Assembly: GCA_046330935.1 (NCBI GenBank)
Contig: JAXLRU010000005.1
Span: forward strand, 536,900-600,899
From: JAXLRU01 sp046330935
GTDB taxonomy: Bacteria; Actinomycetota; Actinomycetes; Actinomycetales; Kineosporiaceae
DNA: 64,000 nucleotides
Reading direction: 5' to 3'
Of the stretch, positions 55,172-63,765 are shown piece after piece; positions within the stretch are counted from its first letter, which is position 1; each line of letters starts with the position of its first letter. The translations under genes and the position numbers were made by a program. The notes beneath the pieces were generated by a model. That model saw nothing but the letters and a program-made list of their open reading frames with translations, searched no databases and had not been told where the DNA came from.

Positions 55172-56014
55172 ATGCCGACCCCGCCGAGACACGGTGACGA
55201 CGTGAGCGCGGCGCCCTCCTCGCTGCTGCCCCGCGCCGCCCGGTTGGCCGTGTGGGGCCGTGCCGCGCTGCAGGGGCGGGCCTCGTGGTCCCAGGCGTCG
55301 GCGGCCGCCTCCCGCGACGACGAGCCCCATGACGCCGTCGCCGTCGCCCCGGTGCTCGAGGGCGTCCCCGCGGACGGGGCGGTGCCCGGCGGGCTGGACG
55401 GCGTCCTGAGCCTGCTGCGCGTCCGCGGCCTCGCGTCGGTCCAGGTGGTGCTGCCCGCCCCGGGAGACCTGGTCGGGCTGCCGGGACCTCCCGCCACGAA
55501 CCTGGCTGCCACCGACGCCGGGGAGTGTCTCCTGGCCGACCTGACCGACGGCGTGCGCGTGGCGCTCGTCCCCGACGTCCGGCGCTTCGGCTCGCCGCTG
55601 GAGCCCGGCCATCTCGTGACCTGGCGCGTCCTCGAGGCCGACCCGCGGCCGATCCCCAACGTCACGGGTCTGGCCGACGCCGACCGCGAGCTGCGGACGG
55701 GGCTGCTGGAGGCGATCGAGGAGCTCTCGCGGCTGGACGTCGCGAGCTGGCGCGAGGAGGCCGCGGCCGACCTGGAATTCGTGCGGACCGGTGCCCTGCC
55801 GGGCTGGCTGCTGCCGCCGGGGACGAGGGCGAGGCAGGTCGCCGTCCTCGCCTCGGCGCTCAAGGTGCGGGTGATCGTGAGGCTGGCCCGCCGTGACGCC
55901 GGGGGCAGCCTCGGCGCGTGGGACGCCGGGCGGCGGGAGGAGGTCCTGCGCCGGCTGGACGGCGTCGCCCGCAGGGCCATGGTCGCCGCCTGCAACGATC
56001 CCGGGGACGCCTGA
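55172..56014 (+). CDS. Hypothetical protein
   Basis: I do not recognise this 280-residue protein, although its setting between the ABC ATPase and DUF2625/glgM is typical of actinobacteria. It has no membrane segment. Visible features are VLSLLRVRGLASVQVVLPAPGDLVGLPGPPA, GECLLADLTDGVRVALVPDV and a helical C-terminal half with EELSRLDVASWREEAAADLE. The start is uncertain. TACAGT ends seven bases before an ATG at 55165, which gives only a 10-codon frame (MRDADPAETR). One C fewer in the run near 55179-55182 would fuse that start to the main frame. ATG 55172 or GTG 55202 are in frame as sequenced. Confidence 0.7.
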   Translation: MPTPPRHGDDVSAAPSSLLPRAARLAVWGRAALQGRASWSQASAAASRDDEPHDAVAVAPVLEGVPADGAVPGGLDGVLSLLRVRGLASVQVVLPAPGDLVGLPGPPATNLAATDAGECLLADLTDGVRVALVPDVRRFGSPLEPGHLVTWRVLEADPRPIPNVTGLADADRELRTGLLEAIEELSRLDVASWREEAAADLEFVRTGALPGWLLPPGTRARQVAVLASALKVRVIVRLARRDAGGSLGAWDAGRREEVLRRLDGVARRAMVAACNDPGDA

Positions 56015-56017
56015 GGG

Positions 56018-56725
56018 TCAGTCCTCGCCGCCGTCGGGCTCGGGGCCGGACGCGAGCTGGGCGGCCATGTCGTCGTAGAAGGCCAGCAGGTCGGGGAACG
56101 CGACGGTGCGCCGGGCGACGCAGGAGGGGTCCTGCCCGTCGCGGGTGAACGGCGGCGGGTAGAGGGCCAGCCCCTGGCCGGGCGTCAGGGCGCTGACGTC
56201 GTCCTGCCAGCCGGGCCAGCGGTAGGGCTCGTAGAGGTCGGCCAGGGCGCCGTCGACGGCGGCGAGCACGAACGCCCGGTGGCCGACGCCGAGGGAGTCC
56301 CACCGCAGGGTGTCCGGCCCCCAGTAGCAGACCTCGCCGACCGGTGCCGGGGCCCCCTGGCCCGCGATCGCGAACCGGCCGCCGACGACGTCGTACCCGA
56401 CGACCAGCCACGGCGGTGCCGCGCCGGGCTGGAGCAGCCCGGAGGCGCCGGCGACGCCCGGCAGCCCCTGCGCCCCACCGCCGAGGACGCGGACCCAGCC
56501 GTGGTCGACCAGAAGCCCGCCGGTGTGCAACACGAGCGCGCCCAGCACGGTGCCGGCGTCGACCTGCAGCAGGTGGAGCTCGGACTCCGCGGCCCCCGGA
56601 TCGACGTCGAGCACCCGTACCGGGACGCGGGCGCCGGTCAGGGCGACCCACAGTGACGGCCATGCCGGTGCGTCGACGGCGGCCAGCTCGGCCGGGGTCC
56701 GCAGCGGCGGTCTCGCCTCGTTCAC
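56018..56725 (-). CDS. DUF2625 family protein
   Basis: The 235-residue product matches DUF2625 proteins: VLGALVLHTGGLLVDHGWVRVLGGG, LVVGYDVVGGRFAI, EVCYWGPDTLRWDSLGVGH and YRWPGWQDDVSALTPGQGLALYPPPFT are typical. The function is unknown; it looks cytoplasmic. The GTG overlaps the stop of the glycogen synthase gene as GTGA, so the two are cotranscribed and coupled. It is convergent with the hypothetical gene at 55172. Confidence 0.88.
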   Translation of the reverse strand: MNEARPPLRTPAELAAVDAPAWPSLWVALTGARVPVRVLDVDPGAAESELHLLQVDAGTVLGALVLHTGGLLVDHGWVRVLGGGAQGLPGVAGASGLLQPGAAPPWLVVGYDVVGGRFAIAGQGAPAPVGEVCYWGPDTLRWDSLGVGHRAFVLAAVDGALADLYEPYRWPGWQDDVSALTPGQGLALYPPPFTRDGQDPSCVARRTVAFPDLLAFYDDMAAQLASGPEPDGGED

Positions 56726-57936
56726 CCGCGGCCGTGGCGGGCGGCCTCGTACACCGCGAGGGTCTGCTCGGCGATCGCCGACCAGGCGAAGTGCTGCTCC
56801 GCGCGGCGCCTGCCCGCCTCCCCCATCGCCCGTGCCCGCGCGGGGTCGCCCACGACCTCGGTGAGCGCTGCGGCGAGGTCGGCCACGAAGGTCTCGGGGT
56901 GCAGGGGGGTGCCGGTGCCGTCGTCGACCTGCTCGATCGGGACCAGGCGCCCGGTGACGCCGTCCTCGACGACCTCGGGGATGCCGCCGGTGGCGGTTCC
57001 CACGACCGCCGCGCCGCACGCCATCGCCTCGAGGTTGACGATGCCCAGCGGCTCGTAGACCGACGGGCACACGAACGTCGTCGCCGCCGAGAGGACGCGG
57101 CGCAGCGCGGGGCGCGGCAGCATCCGCTCGATCCACACCACGCCCGAACGCCGCTCCTGCAGGCGGGCCACCAGGCCCGACACCTCGGCGAGGATCTCCG
57201 GGGTGTCCGGTGCGCCCGCGCACAGCACGAGCTGGACGTCCTCGGGGAGCCGCTCGGCGGCCCGGAGCAGGAACGGCAGGCCCTTCTGGCGGGTGATCCG
57301 CCCCACGAACACCACGCTGGGGCGCGCTGGGTCGATGCCCAGCTCGCGCAGTTCTGCGGTGTGCTCCTCGCCCTCCTCGCGGAACCAGCCCTCGAGGTCG
57401 ATGCCGTTGTGGACGACGTGGACGCGCGAAGGGTCCATGAACGGGTAGCAGCGCAGGATGTCCTCGCGCATGCCCGCGCTGACGGCGATGACGGCCGCGG
57501 CGCCCGCGTAGGCGCTGCGCTCCACCCAGGACGAGACCGCGTAACCGCCGCCGAGCTGCTCCGCCTTCCACGGCCGCAGCGGCTCGAGGCTGTGGGCCGT
57601 GAGCACGTGCGGGACGCCGTGCAGCAGGCCGCCGAGGTGGCCGGCGAGGTTGGCGTACCAGGTGTGGGAGTGCACGACGTCGGCACCGGCGAGGTCGGCG
57701 GCCATCGTGAGGTCCACCCCGAGGGTGGACAGGGCGGCGTTGGCGTCCTTCAGCGAGGGCAGCTCGTCGTAACCCGTGACGCCCTCGGTGGCCGCGGATC
57801 CCTCACGGGGACCGTCGAAACACCGGACGCGGACGTCGGCGCGTTCGCGCAGCACCTCGGCGAGATGCTGCACGTGCACCCCCGCCCCGCCGTAGACGTT
57901 GGGGGGGTACTCCCGGGTCAGCAGGTCGACACGCAC
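56722..57936 (-). CDS. glgM: GlgM-type glycosyltransferase (maltose-1-phosphate / glycogen synthase)
   Basis: The 404-residue GT4 enzyme starts with LLTREYPPNVYGGAGVHVQHL. It has VHSHTWYANLAGHL, VFVGRITRQKGLPFLLRA and the donor-binding EPLGIVNLEAMACGAAVVGTATGGIPEVVEDGVTG with its Glu pair. In actinobacteria this group, often annotated glgA, uses ADP-glucose and glucose-1-phosphate to make maltose-1-phosphate for the GlgE pathway. The donor is presumably supplied by the divergent glgC. TACGGT (minus, 57944-57949) ends seven bases before the GTG, so translation is leaderless. Confidence 0.92.
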   Translation of the reverse strand: MRVDLLTREYPPNVYGGAGVHVQHLAEVLRERADVRVRCFDGPREGSAATEGVTGYDELPSLKDANAALSTLGVDLTMAADLAGADVVHSHTWYANLAGHLGGLLHGVPHVLTAHSLEPLRPWKAEQLGGGYAVSSWVERSAYAGAAAVIAVSAGMREDILRCYPFMDPSRVHVVHNGIDLEGWFREEGEEHTAELRELGIDPARPSVVFVGRITRQKGLPFLLRAAERLPEDVQLVLCAGAPDTPEILAEVSGLVARLQERRSGVVWIERMLPRPALRRVLSAATTFVCPSVYEPLGIVNLEAMACGAAVVGTATGGIPEVVEDGVTGRLVPIEQVDDGTGTPLHPETFVADLAAALTEVVGDPARARAMGEAGRRRAEQHFAWSAIAEQTLAVYEAARHGRG

Positions 57937-57943
57937 ACGTCAC

Positions 57944-57949
57944 ACCGTA
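57944..57949 (-). promoter_or_regulatory. -10 element of leaderless glgM promoter
   Basis: On the minus strand TACGGT is followed by seven bases and the GTG at 57936. Confidence 0.65.
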
Positions 57950-57980
57950 GTCCGCCGTCGCGTGCGACACCTGCACCCCC

Positions 57981-57986
57981 TAGGGT
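57981..57986 (+). promoter_or_regulatory. -10 element of leaderless glgC promoter
   Basis: TAGGGT is followed by eight bases and the ATG at 57995. The two divergent leaderless promoters share a 58-base gap. Confidence 0.65.
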
Positions 57987-57994
57987 CTTGAGCC

Positions 57995-59236
57995 ATGGCG
58001 ACGTCCAAGGTGATGGCGATCGTGCTGGCCGGTGGCGAGGGCAAGCGGCTGATGCCGCTGACAGCCGACCGGGCCAAGCCGGCGGTTCCGTACGGAGGCG
58101 TCTACCGCCTCGTCGACTTCGCCCTGAGCAACTTGGTGAACAGTCGTTATCTGCGCATCATCGTGCTCACCCAGTACAAGTCGCACAGCCTCGACCGCCA
58201 CATCTCGCAGGCGTGGCGGATGTCCGACCTGTTCGGCAACTACATCGCGCCGGTCCCCGCCCAGCAGCGCCTGGGCAAGCGGTGGTACCTGGGCTCGGCC
58301 GACGCGATCTTCCAGAGCCTCAACCTGGTGCGCGACGAGCGGCCCGACTACATCTGCGTGGTCGGCGCCGACCACGTCTACCGCATGGACTTCGGGCAGA
58401 TGGTCCGCTCGCACGTGGAGTCGGGGGCGGCCTGCACCGTCGCCGCCATCCGGCAGCCGATCTCGCTGGCCGACCAGTTCGGCGTCATCCAGTCCGACCC
58501 CTACGACCCCCGGCGGATCCAGGCGTTCCTGGAGAAGCCGACCGATCCGGTGGGCCTGCCGGACTCCCCCGGCGAGGTCCTCGCGTCGATGGGCAACTAC
58601 GTCTTCAGCGCCGACGCGCTGATCGACGCGGTGACCCGCGACGCCGACCGTGAGGGCTCCAAGCACGACATGGGCGGCGACATCGTCCCCGACTTCGTGG
58701 AGCGCGGCGAGGCCGCCGTCTACGACTTCAAGAACAACCGGGTGCTCGGGTCCACCGACCGCGACCGCGACTACTGGCGCGACGTCGGGACGCTCGACGC
58801 GTACTTCGAGGCCCAGATGGACCTCGTCTCCGTGCACCCCGTCTTCAACCTCTACAACTACGAGTGGCCCCTGTACACCCGCATCGGCCCCTGGCCGCCG
58901 GCCAAGTTCGTCCACGGCTGGCACGGTCGCATCGGCCACGCCGTGAACTCCATCGTCTCCCCGGGGTGCGTCGTGTCGGGGGCCCTGGTCGAGAACGCGG
59001 TGCTGTCGCCGAACGTCAACGTCCACTCGTGGGCGACGGTGAGCGACAGCGTCCTCATGGACAACGTCGACATCGGCCGGCACGCGGTCGTGCGGCGCGC
59101 GATCCTCGACAAGAACGTCCTCGTCCCCGAGGGCGCGCGGATCGGCATCGACCCCGACGAGGACCGCGAGCGCGGGTTCACCGTGACCGAGAGCGGCATC
59201 ACGGTGGTCGGCAAGGGCCAGGTCGTCCCCGTCTGA
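57995..59236 (+). CDS. glgC: Glucose-1-phosphate adenylyltransferase GlgC
   Basis: GlgC makes ADP-glucose from ATP and glucose-1-phosphate, the regulated step of glycogen and maltose-1-phosphate synthesis. The 413-residue product has LAGGEGKRLMPLTADRAKPAVPYGG near the N-terminus, YLGSADAIFQSL, the catalytic VVGADHVYRMD, the glucose-1-phosphate site (FLEKPTDP) and a C-terminal left-handed beta-helix. Length and motifs are complete. The ATG start has TAGGGT eight bases upstream. Confidence 0.97.
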   Translation: MATSKVMAIVLAGGEGKRLMPLTADRAKPAVPYGGVYRLVDFALSNLVNSRYLRIIVLTQYKSHSLDRHISQAWRMSDLFGNYIAPVPAQQRLGKRWYLGSADAIFQSLNLVRDERPDYICVVGADHVYRMDFGQMVRSHVESGAACTVAAIRQPISLADQFGVIQSDPYDPRRIQAFLEKPTDPVGLPDSPGEVLASMGNYVFSADALIDAVTRDADREGSKHDMGGDIVPDFVERGEAAVYDFKNNRVLGSTDRDRDYWRDVGTLDAYFEAQMDLVSVHPVFNLYNYEWPLYTRIGPWPPAKFVHGWHGRIGHAVNSIVSPGCVVSGALVENAVLSPNVNVHSWATVSDSVLMDNVDIGRHAVVRRAILDKNVLVPEGARIGIDPDEDRERGFTVTESGITVVGKGQVVPV

Positions 59237-59277
59237 GATCCCCCGTTGCGACCGAACGATCCCCGAGAGGAATCCCG

Positions 59278-60063
59278 GTGACCTACCCGATCAGGATCGG
59301 CGTCCAGATCCAGCCGCAGCACGCCGACTACGCCGACATCCGCCGCGCCGTCGCCGCGGTCGAGGAGGCCGGTGCCGACATCGTGTTCAACTGGGACCAC
59401 TTCTTCCCGCTCTACGGCGAGCCCGACGGCCAGCACTTCGAGTGCTGGACGATGCTCGGCGCCTGGGCCGAGGCCACCGAGCGCGTCGAGATCGGTGCCC
59501 TCGTCACCTGCAACAGCTACCGCAATCCCGAGCTGCTGGCCGACATGGCCCGCACGGTGGACCACATCAGCAACGGTCGGCTGATCCTCGGGATCGGGGC
59601 GGGCTGGTTCGAGCGCGACTACACCGAGTACGGCTACGAGTTCGGGACCGCCGGTTCACGCCTGGCCGATCTCGAGCAGGCCCTGCCCCGGATCGAGGCG
59701 CGGTGGGCGAAGCTGAACCCTGCGCCCACCCGCCAGATCCCGATCCTCATCGGCGGCGGCGGGGAGAAGAAGACCCTGCGCTACACCGCCCGTCACGCCG
59801 ACATCTGGCACGGCTTCGGTGACGTCGAGGCGGTGACCCGCAAGACGGCGATCCTCGACGAGTGGTGCGCCACCGAGGGCCGCCCGGCCCAGGCCGTCGA
59901 GCGGTCCGTGGGGGTCGACGCCTCGGCCGACCCCGCTGACCTGGGCGAGACCCTGCGCGGGCTCGGCGTCACCCTGTTCACGGTCGGGCTGAACGGGCCC
60001 GACTACGACCTCGCCCCGGTCCGCGACTGGCTGGCCTGGCGCGACGAGGTCGACGCCCGCTGA
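59278..60063 (+). CDS. LLM class F420-dependent oxidoreductase
   Basis: The 261-residue product is a luciferase-like TIM barrel: IRIGVQIQPQHADYADIRRAVAAVEEAGADIVFNWDHFFP, GALVTCNSYRNPELLADMARTVDHISNGRLILGIGAGWFERDYTEYGYEFG and ILIGGGGEKKTLRYTARHADIWHGF. Such actinobacterial proteins use the deazaflavin F420; the substrate is unknown. The GTG follows GAGAGGA. It is 41 bases after glgC and may be read with it. A hairpin terminator follows. Confidence 0.9.
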   Translation: MTYPIRIGVQIQPQHADYADIRRAVAAVEEAGADIVFNWDHFFPLYGEPDGQHFECWTMLGAWAEATERVEIGALVTCNSYRNPELLADMARTVDHISNGRLILGIGAGWFERDYTEYGYEFGTAGSRLADLEQALPRIEARWAKLNPAPTRQIPILIGGGGEKKTLRYTARHADIWHGFGDVEAVTRKTAILDEWCATEGRPAQAVERSVGVDASADPADLGETLRGLGVTLFTVGLNGPDYDLAPVRDWLAWRDEVDAR

Positions 60064-60070
60064 TCCCCCA

Positions 60071-60113
60071 GCGTGCCCGGCGTCCACCGCACCGCGGTCG
60101 GCACCGGGCACGC
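60071..60113 (+). terminator. Terminator after the LLM oxidoreductase gene
   Basis: GCGTGCCCGG (60071-60080) pairs perfectly with 60104-60113, with a further inner ACCGC/GCGGT pairing. Confidence 0.6.
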
Positions 60114-60137
60114 CGCAGGTTTGGCTCGCCTCGGGTC

Positions 60138-61385
60138 GTGACCCTCGCCCCGCCTCCCGTCCCGTCCCCCGCCGATCCCCTGCCCGAGCCCGACCCGACC
60201 CGACCGACCGTCCTGGTGACCGTCGCCGGGGCCGACCGGCCCGGGGTCAGCCTCGCCGTCTTCGAGGCCGTCTCCCTGCCGGGGGTGGAGGTGCTCGACG
60301 TCGAGCAGGTCGTCGTCCGCGGCCGGCTCACGTTGGCGGTCCTGCTCGCGGTCGACGTCGACCCCGGCCCGTTGATGGCCGCCGCGCACCGCGCGGGCAC
60401 CGAGCTCGGGATGACCGTCACCTGTGTGGCCGGGACGGGCGACAACGCCCGTCGCCCCCGCCACCGCCTGCACGTGACGCTGCTCGGGTCGCCGCTGCTC
60501 CCGGCCGTGGTCACCGCCATGACCCAGCACATCGCGGCACGGGGCGCGAACATCGACAAGATCCGGCGCTTGTCCCGCTACCCCGTCACCAGCCTCGAGT
60601 TCGAGATCTCCGGCCAGTCCGACGTGGCGGGTCTGCGCCACGACCTGGCGGCGGAGGCCAGCGCCCGGGGAGTCGACGTCGCGGTCAGCCCCGCGGGCCT
60701 GAGCCGGCGGGGCCGGCGACTGGTCGTCATGGACGTCGACTCCACGCTCATCCAGGATGAGGTGATCGAGTTGCTCGCCGCCCACGCGGGGCGCGAGGCC
60801 GAGGTCGCTGCCGTGACGGAGCGGGCGATGCGCGGCGAGCTGGACTTCGCGGCGAGCCTGCACGAGCGCGTCGCGTGCCTGGCCGGGCTTCCCGCGACGG
60901 TGATCGAGGACGTCCGCGCCGCCGTCCGGCTCACGCCCGGCGCGCGCACCCTGTGCCGCACCCTGCGCCGCCTGGGCTTCACCCTGGCCGTGGTGTCCGG
61001 CGGCTTCATCGAGGTGGTCGGGCCGCTGGCCGAGGAGCTGGGGATCCACCACGCGCACGCCAACCGCCTCGAGGTGGTCGACGGCGTCCTCACCGGGCGG
61101 GTCGTCGGCGAGGTCGTCGACCGCGCGGGCAAGGCCGCGGCCCTGCGCCGGTTCGCCGACGCCGAAGGGCTGCCGCTGTCGCGCACGGTGGCGATCGGCG
61201 ACGGCGCCAACGACCTCGACATGCTCGACGCCGCCGGCCTCGGGGTGGCGTTCAACGCCAAGCCCATCGTGCGGGCGCAGGCCGACACCTCGGTGAGCGT
61301 CCCGTACCTGGACGCCGTCCTCTACCTGCTGGGCATCCCCCGCGCGGAGATCGAGGACGCGGACGAGGCGGCGGCGCAGGCGTGA
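60138..61385 (+). CDS. serB: Phosphoserine phosphatase SerB
   Basis: SerB makes serine from phosphoserine. The 415-residue product has two N-terminal ACT-type domains (about residues 22-185, starting VLVTVAGADRPGVSLAVFEAVS) that usually sense serine. A HAD phosphatase domain follows with DVDSTLIQDE near residue 199, VVSGGF and GDGANDLDMLDAAGLGVAFNAKP. All catalytic Asp/Lys/Ser residues are visible. The GTG start has no clear ribosome-binding site. The downstream DMT gene overlaps the stop as GTGA. Confidence 0.95.
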   Translation: MTLAPPPVPSPADPLPEPDPTRPTVLVTVAGADRPGVSLAVFEAVSLPGVEVLDVEQVVVRGRLTLAVLLAVDVDPGPLMAAAHRAGTELGMTVTCVAGTGDNARRPRHRLHVTLLGSPLLPAVVTAMTQHIAARGANIDKIRRLSRYPVTSLEFEISGQSDVAGLRHDLAAEASARGVDVAVSPAGLSRRGRRLVVMDVDSTLIQDEVIELLAAHAGREAEVAAVTERAMRGELDFAASLHERVACLAGLPATVIEDVRAAVRLTPGARTLCRTLRRLGFTLAVVSGGFIEVVGPLAEELGIHHAHANRLEVVDGVLTGRVVGEVVDRAGKAAALRRFADAEGLPLSRTVAIGDGANDLDMLDAAGLGVAFNAKPIVRAQADTSVSVPYLDAVLYLLGIPRAEIEDADEAAAQA

Positions 61386-62422
61386 GGGTCGGGGCGGGGT
61401 CCGCTCCCGCCCTGGCCGCGGTGGTGGTGGTCAACCTCCTCGCCGCGGCCCAGGCGCGGGTCAACGCCGATCTCGGTGCCCACCTGCACGACCCTCTGGC
61501 AGCCGCGCTCGTGTCCACGGGCGTCGGGTTCCTCGTGGTGTCGGCGGTGGTGTCCGCGCGCCCCGGCCTGCGGGCCGGGTTGGGCAGGCTCAGTGCGGCA
61601 GTCCGCGAGGGGCGGCTGCCGCGGCGGACGTGCCTCGGCGGCGTCTGCGGCGGCTTCTTCGTCGCGGGGCAGGCCGCCACCGTGCCGCGGCTGGGGGTCG
61701 CCACGTTCACCGTGGCGGTCGTCGCCGGCACCAGCGCCGGCAGCCTCGTCGGCGACGCCCGCGGCTGGGGTGGGGTGCCTCGCCGTTCCGTGACCGCCCG
61801 GCGGGTGCTGGGCGCGGCGCTGGTCCTCGCCGCCGTCGTGCTCGCGGGCCGCGACCATCTCGACGGGGCGCGCGGCGCCTGGTACGTGGTGGTGCCGGTG
61901 CTCGGCGGGATCGCCATCGCCTGGCAGACCGCGGCGAACGGCGTGGTCCGGGCGCGGTCGCAGTCCGCCGCGGCCGCGACGTGGCTGAACTTCGCGCTCG
62001 CCGCGGGCAGCCTGTTGCCGGTGGTCGTCCTCGAGCGGGCCGTGCGCGCCGACGGGGCGGACGCCCTGCTGCCGTCGGGCTGGCCGACCACCGCCTGGTC
62101 CTACGCCGGGGGCGTGCTCGGGCTCGCGCTGATCCTGGCCGCGACCCGCCTCGTGGCCCGCACCGGCGTCCTGCTGTTCGGGCTCGCCGCCGTCGCGGGG
62201 CAGGTCTGCGGCGCGCTCGTCCTCGACGCCGCGACCGCACCCCAGGCACTCGACGTCGCCGGGGTGGTGGCCGCAGTCGTGACCCTCGCGGGGGTCGCCG
62301 TCGCGGCGGGAACCCCGCGCCGCCGCGCGGACGTTGATCCGCCGGGTCCGCGCCACGAGGGCGAGGCACGCCCGCCGTTCGGGCCCCGCGACGACGCGGC
62401 GGCGGGTCCGCAGAGGAGATGA
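61382..62422 (+). CDS. DMT family transporter (DMT_YdcZ type)
   Basis: The 346-residue product has ten hydrophobic segments in two halves, each starting with an AQ-containing helix: NLLAAAQARVNADLGAHL, and GGIAIAWQTAANGVVRARSQ in the second half. This fits the duplicated DMT_YdcZ/DUF606 transporters. The substrate is unknown. The last 45 residues are charged and cytoplasmic. The GTG overlaps the serB TGA by two bases, so it is translated with serB. A serine-related or other metabolite exporter role is inference. Confidence 0.85.
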   Translation: MRVGAGSAPALAAVVVVNLLAAAQARVNADLGAHLHDPLAAALVSTGVGFLVVSAVVSARPGLRAGLGRLSAAVREGRLPRRTCLGGVCGGFFVAGQAATVPRLGVATFTVAVVAGTSAGSLVGDARGWGGVPRRSVTARRVLGAALVLAAVVLAGRDHLDGARGAWYVVVPVLGGIAIAWQTAANGVVRARSQSAAAATWLNFALAAGSLLPVVVLERAVRADGADALLPSGWPTTAWSYAGGVLGLALILAATRLVARTGVLLFGLAAVAGQVCGALVLDAATAPQALDVAGVVAAVVTLAGVAVAAGTPRRRADVDPPGPRHEGEARPPFGPRDDAAAGPQRR

Positions 62423-62423
62423 C

Positions 62424-63203
62424 GTGCCCTTCAAGAAGCTGCTCACCGCCATGGGAGTCGGCGGGCCGACGGTCGACACCGTGCTCACGCAGCCGCACAC
62501 GCGCCCGGGGTTGACCCTCGACGGCAGCGTGGAGCTGGTGGGCGGGCAGCAGCCGGCGCAGGTCGAGCGGGTCGTCCTGGGGCTGGAGACCAGGGTCGAG
62601 GTCGAGTCCGGCGACCACGAGTACGCGACGTCCAGCGTGTTCCATCGCCTGCCGCTGACGGGCGCCTTCGTGCTGGAGCCGGGGCAGCGCCACCGCCTGC
62701 CCTTCCGCTTCCCCGTGCCGTGGGAGACGCCGCTGACGCACGTGTTCGGCCAGCCCCTGCACGGCATGGTGATGGGGCTGTCCACCGAGCTGGCGATCGC
62801 GCGGGCGGTCGACAAGGGCGACCTCGATCCCGTGGCGGTGCACCCGCTGCCCGCGCAGGAGGTCTTCCTGCAGGCCGTGGCCTCGCTGGGCTTCCGGTTC
62901 GTACGGGCCGACGTCGAGCGCGGGACCTTGCGCGGGCTGCGCCAGACCCTGCCGTTCTACCAGGAGATCGAGTTCCGTCCCGGCCCTGCCCACGCCGGGC
63001 GGATCGGCGAACTCGAGGTGACGTTCGTGGCCGGGCCCGACGGGATCGACGTCGTCCTCGAGGCCGACAAGCGTGGCGGCTTCCTCAGTGCCGGTGGCGA
63101 CCGCTACCACCACCTGCGCCTGCCCCACCACGGAGCCGAGACCACCGACTGGGCCGGCGTCGTCGACGGCTGGCTGCGGTCGGTCACCGCCTCCCGCTGG
63201 TGA
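62424..63203 (+). CDS. Spo0M family protein
   Basis: The 259-residue product belongs to the Spo0M (sporulation-control) family with an arrestin-like fold: KKLLTAMGVGGPTVDTVL, GGQQPAQVERVVLGLETRVEVE, RHRLPFRFPVPWETPLTHVFG and GDLDPVAVHPLPAQEVFLQA. The family regulates Spo0A signalling in Bacillus, but its role in non-sporulating actinobacteria is unclear. The GTG at 62424 follows AGAGGAGA and lies one base after the DMT stop codon, so serB-DMT-spo0M probably form an operon. Confidence 0.9.
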   Translation: MPFKKLLTAMGVGGPTVDTVLTQPHTRPGLTLDGSVELVGGQQPAQVERVVLGLETRVEVESGDHEYATSSVFHRLPLTGAFVLEPGQRHRLPFRFPVPWETPLTHVFGQPLHGMVMGLSTELAIARAVDKGDLDPVAVHPLPAQEVFLQAVASLGFRFVRADVERGTLRGLRQTLPFYQEIEFRPGPAHAGRIGELEVTFVAGPDGIDVVLEADKRGGFLSAGGDRYHHLRLPHHGAETTDWAGVVDGWLRSVTASRW

Positions 63204-63215
63204 CGCAGCGCTGAG

Positions 63216-63734
63216 CTACCGGGCGGCGCGGGGCACGACCAGCGTCTCGAGCACCGCGCCGCCCGGGCGGCACGCCCGCCAGGAACCGGGGGTGCGCAGG
63301 ACGGCCACGGCACTCGTGGGGAACTTCTCCGCCGCCTGGGCGAGCGCCCCCGGGTCGGAGGCGGGGCCGGACAGCTTGGCGACCAGGCCCGACAGGGACG
63401 GCTCGTGACCGATGACCAGGACGCCCGCGAACAGGTCGGGCAAGCCCCGCAGGACCTCCAACACCTCGCCCGCCTCGGCCTCGTACAGGCGGGGCTCGTC
63501 GCGCCACGGCAGGGGCGGCAGCCACTGCCGGACGATCTCCCCGGTCTGCCGCGCCCGCACCGCCGGGCTGCACAGGACGAGATCCAGCGCCGGCCCCTCG
63601 TCGGCCAGCCACTGCCCCGCCGACTGCGCGTTGCGCCGGCCCTTGCCCGCCAGCGGCCGCTCGAGGTCGGGAACCCCGAACGGCCAGGCCGACTTGGCGT
63701 GGCGGACCAGCACCACGCGTCGCCCCGCCACCAC
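63216..63734 (-). CDS. SixA-like phosphohistidine phosphatase
   Basis: The 172-residue product has the histidine phosphatase motif VLVRHAKSAWP at residues 8-18, VLCSPAVRARQTGE and VIGHEPSLSGL with the second catalytic His. SixA dephosphorylates phosphohistidine proteins; relatives in actinobacteria have unproven substrates. The start is GTG. It follows fabI on the same strand by about 30 bases, a conserved arrangement, so the genes are likely cotranscribed. Confidence 0.9.
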   Translation of the reverse strand: MVAGRRVVLVRHAKSAWPFGVPDLERPLAGKGRRNAQSAGQWLADEGPALDLVLCSPAVRARQTGEIVRQWLPPLPWRDEPRLYEAEAGEVLEVLRGLPDLFAGVLVIGHEPSLSGLVAKLSGPASDPGALAQAAEKFPTSAVAVLRTPGSWRACRPGGAVLETLVVPRAAR

Positions 63735-63765
63735 GTGCGGTCCTCCTCCGGCCGACCCCTGGGGG

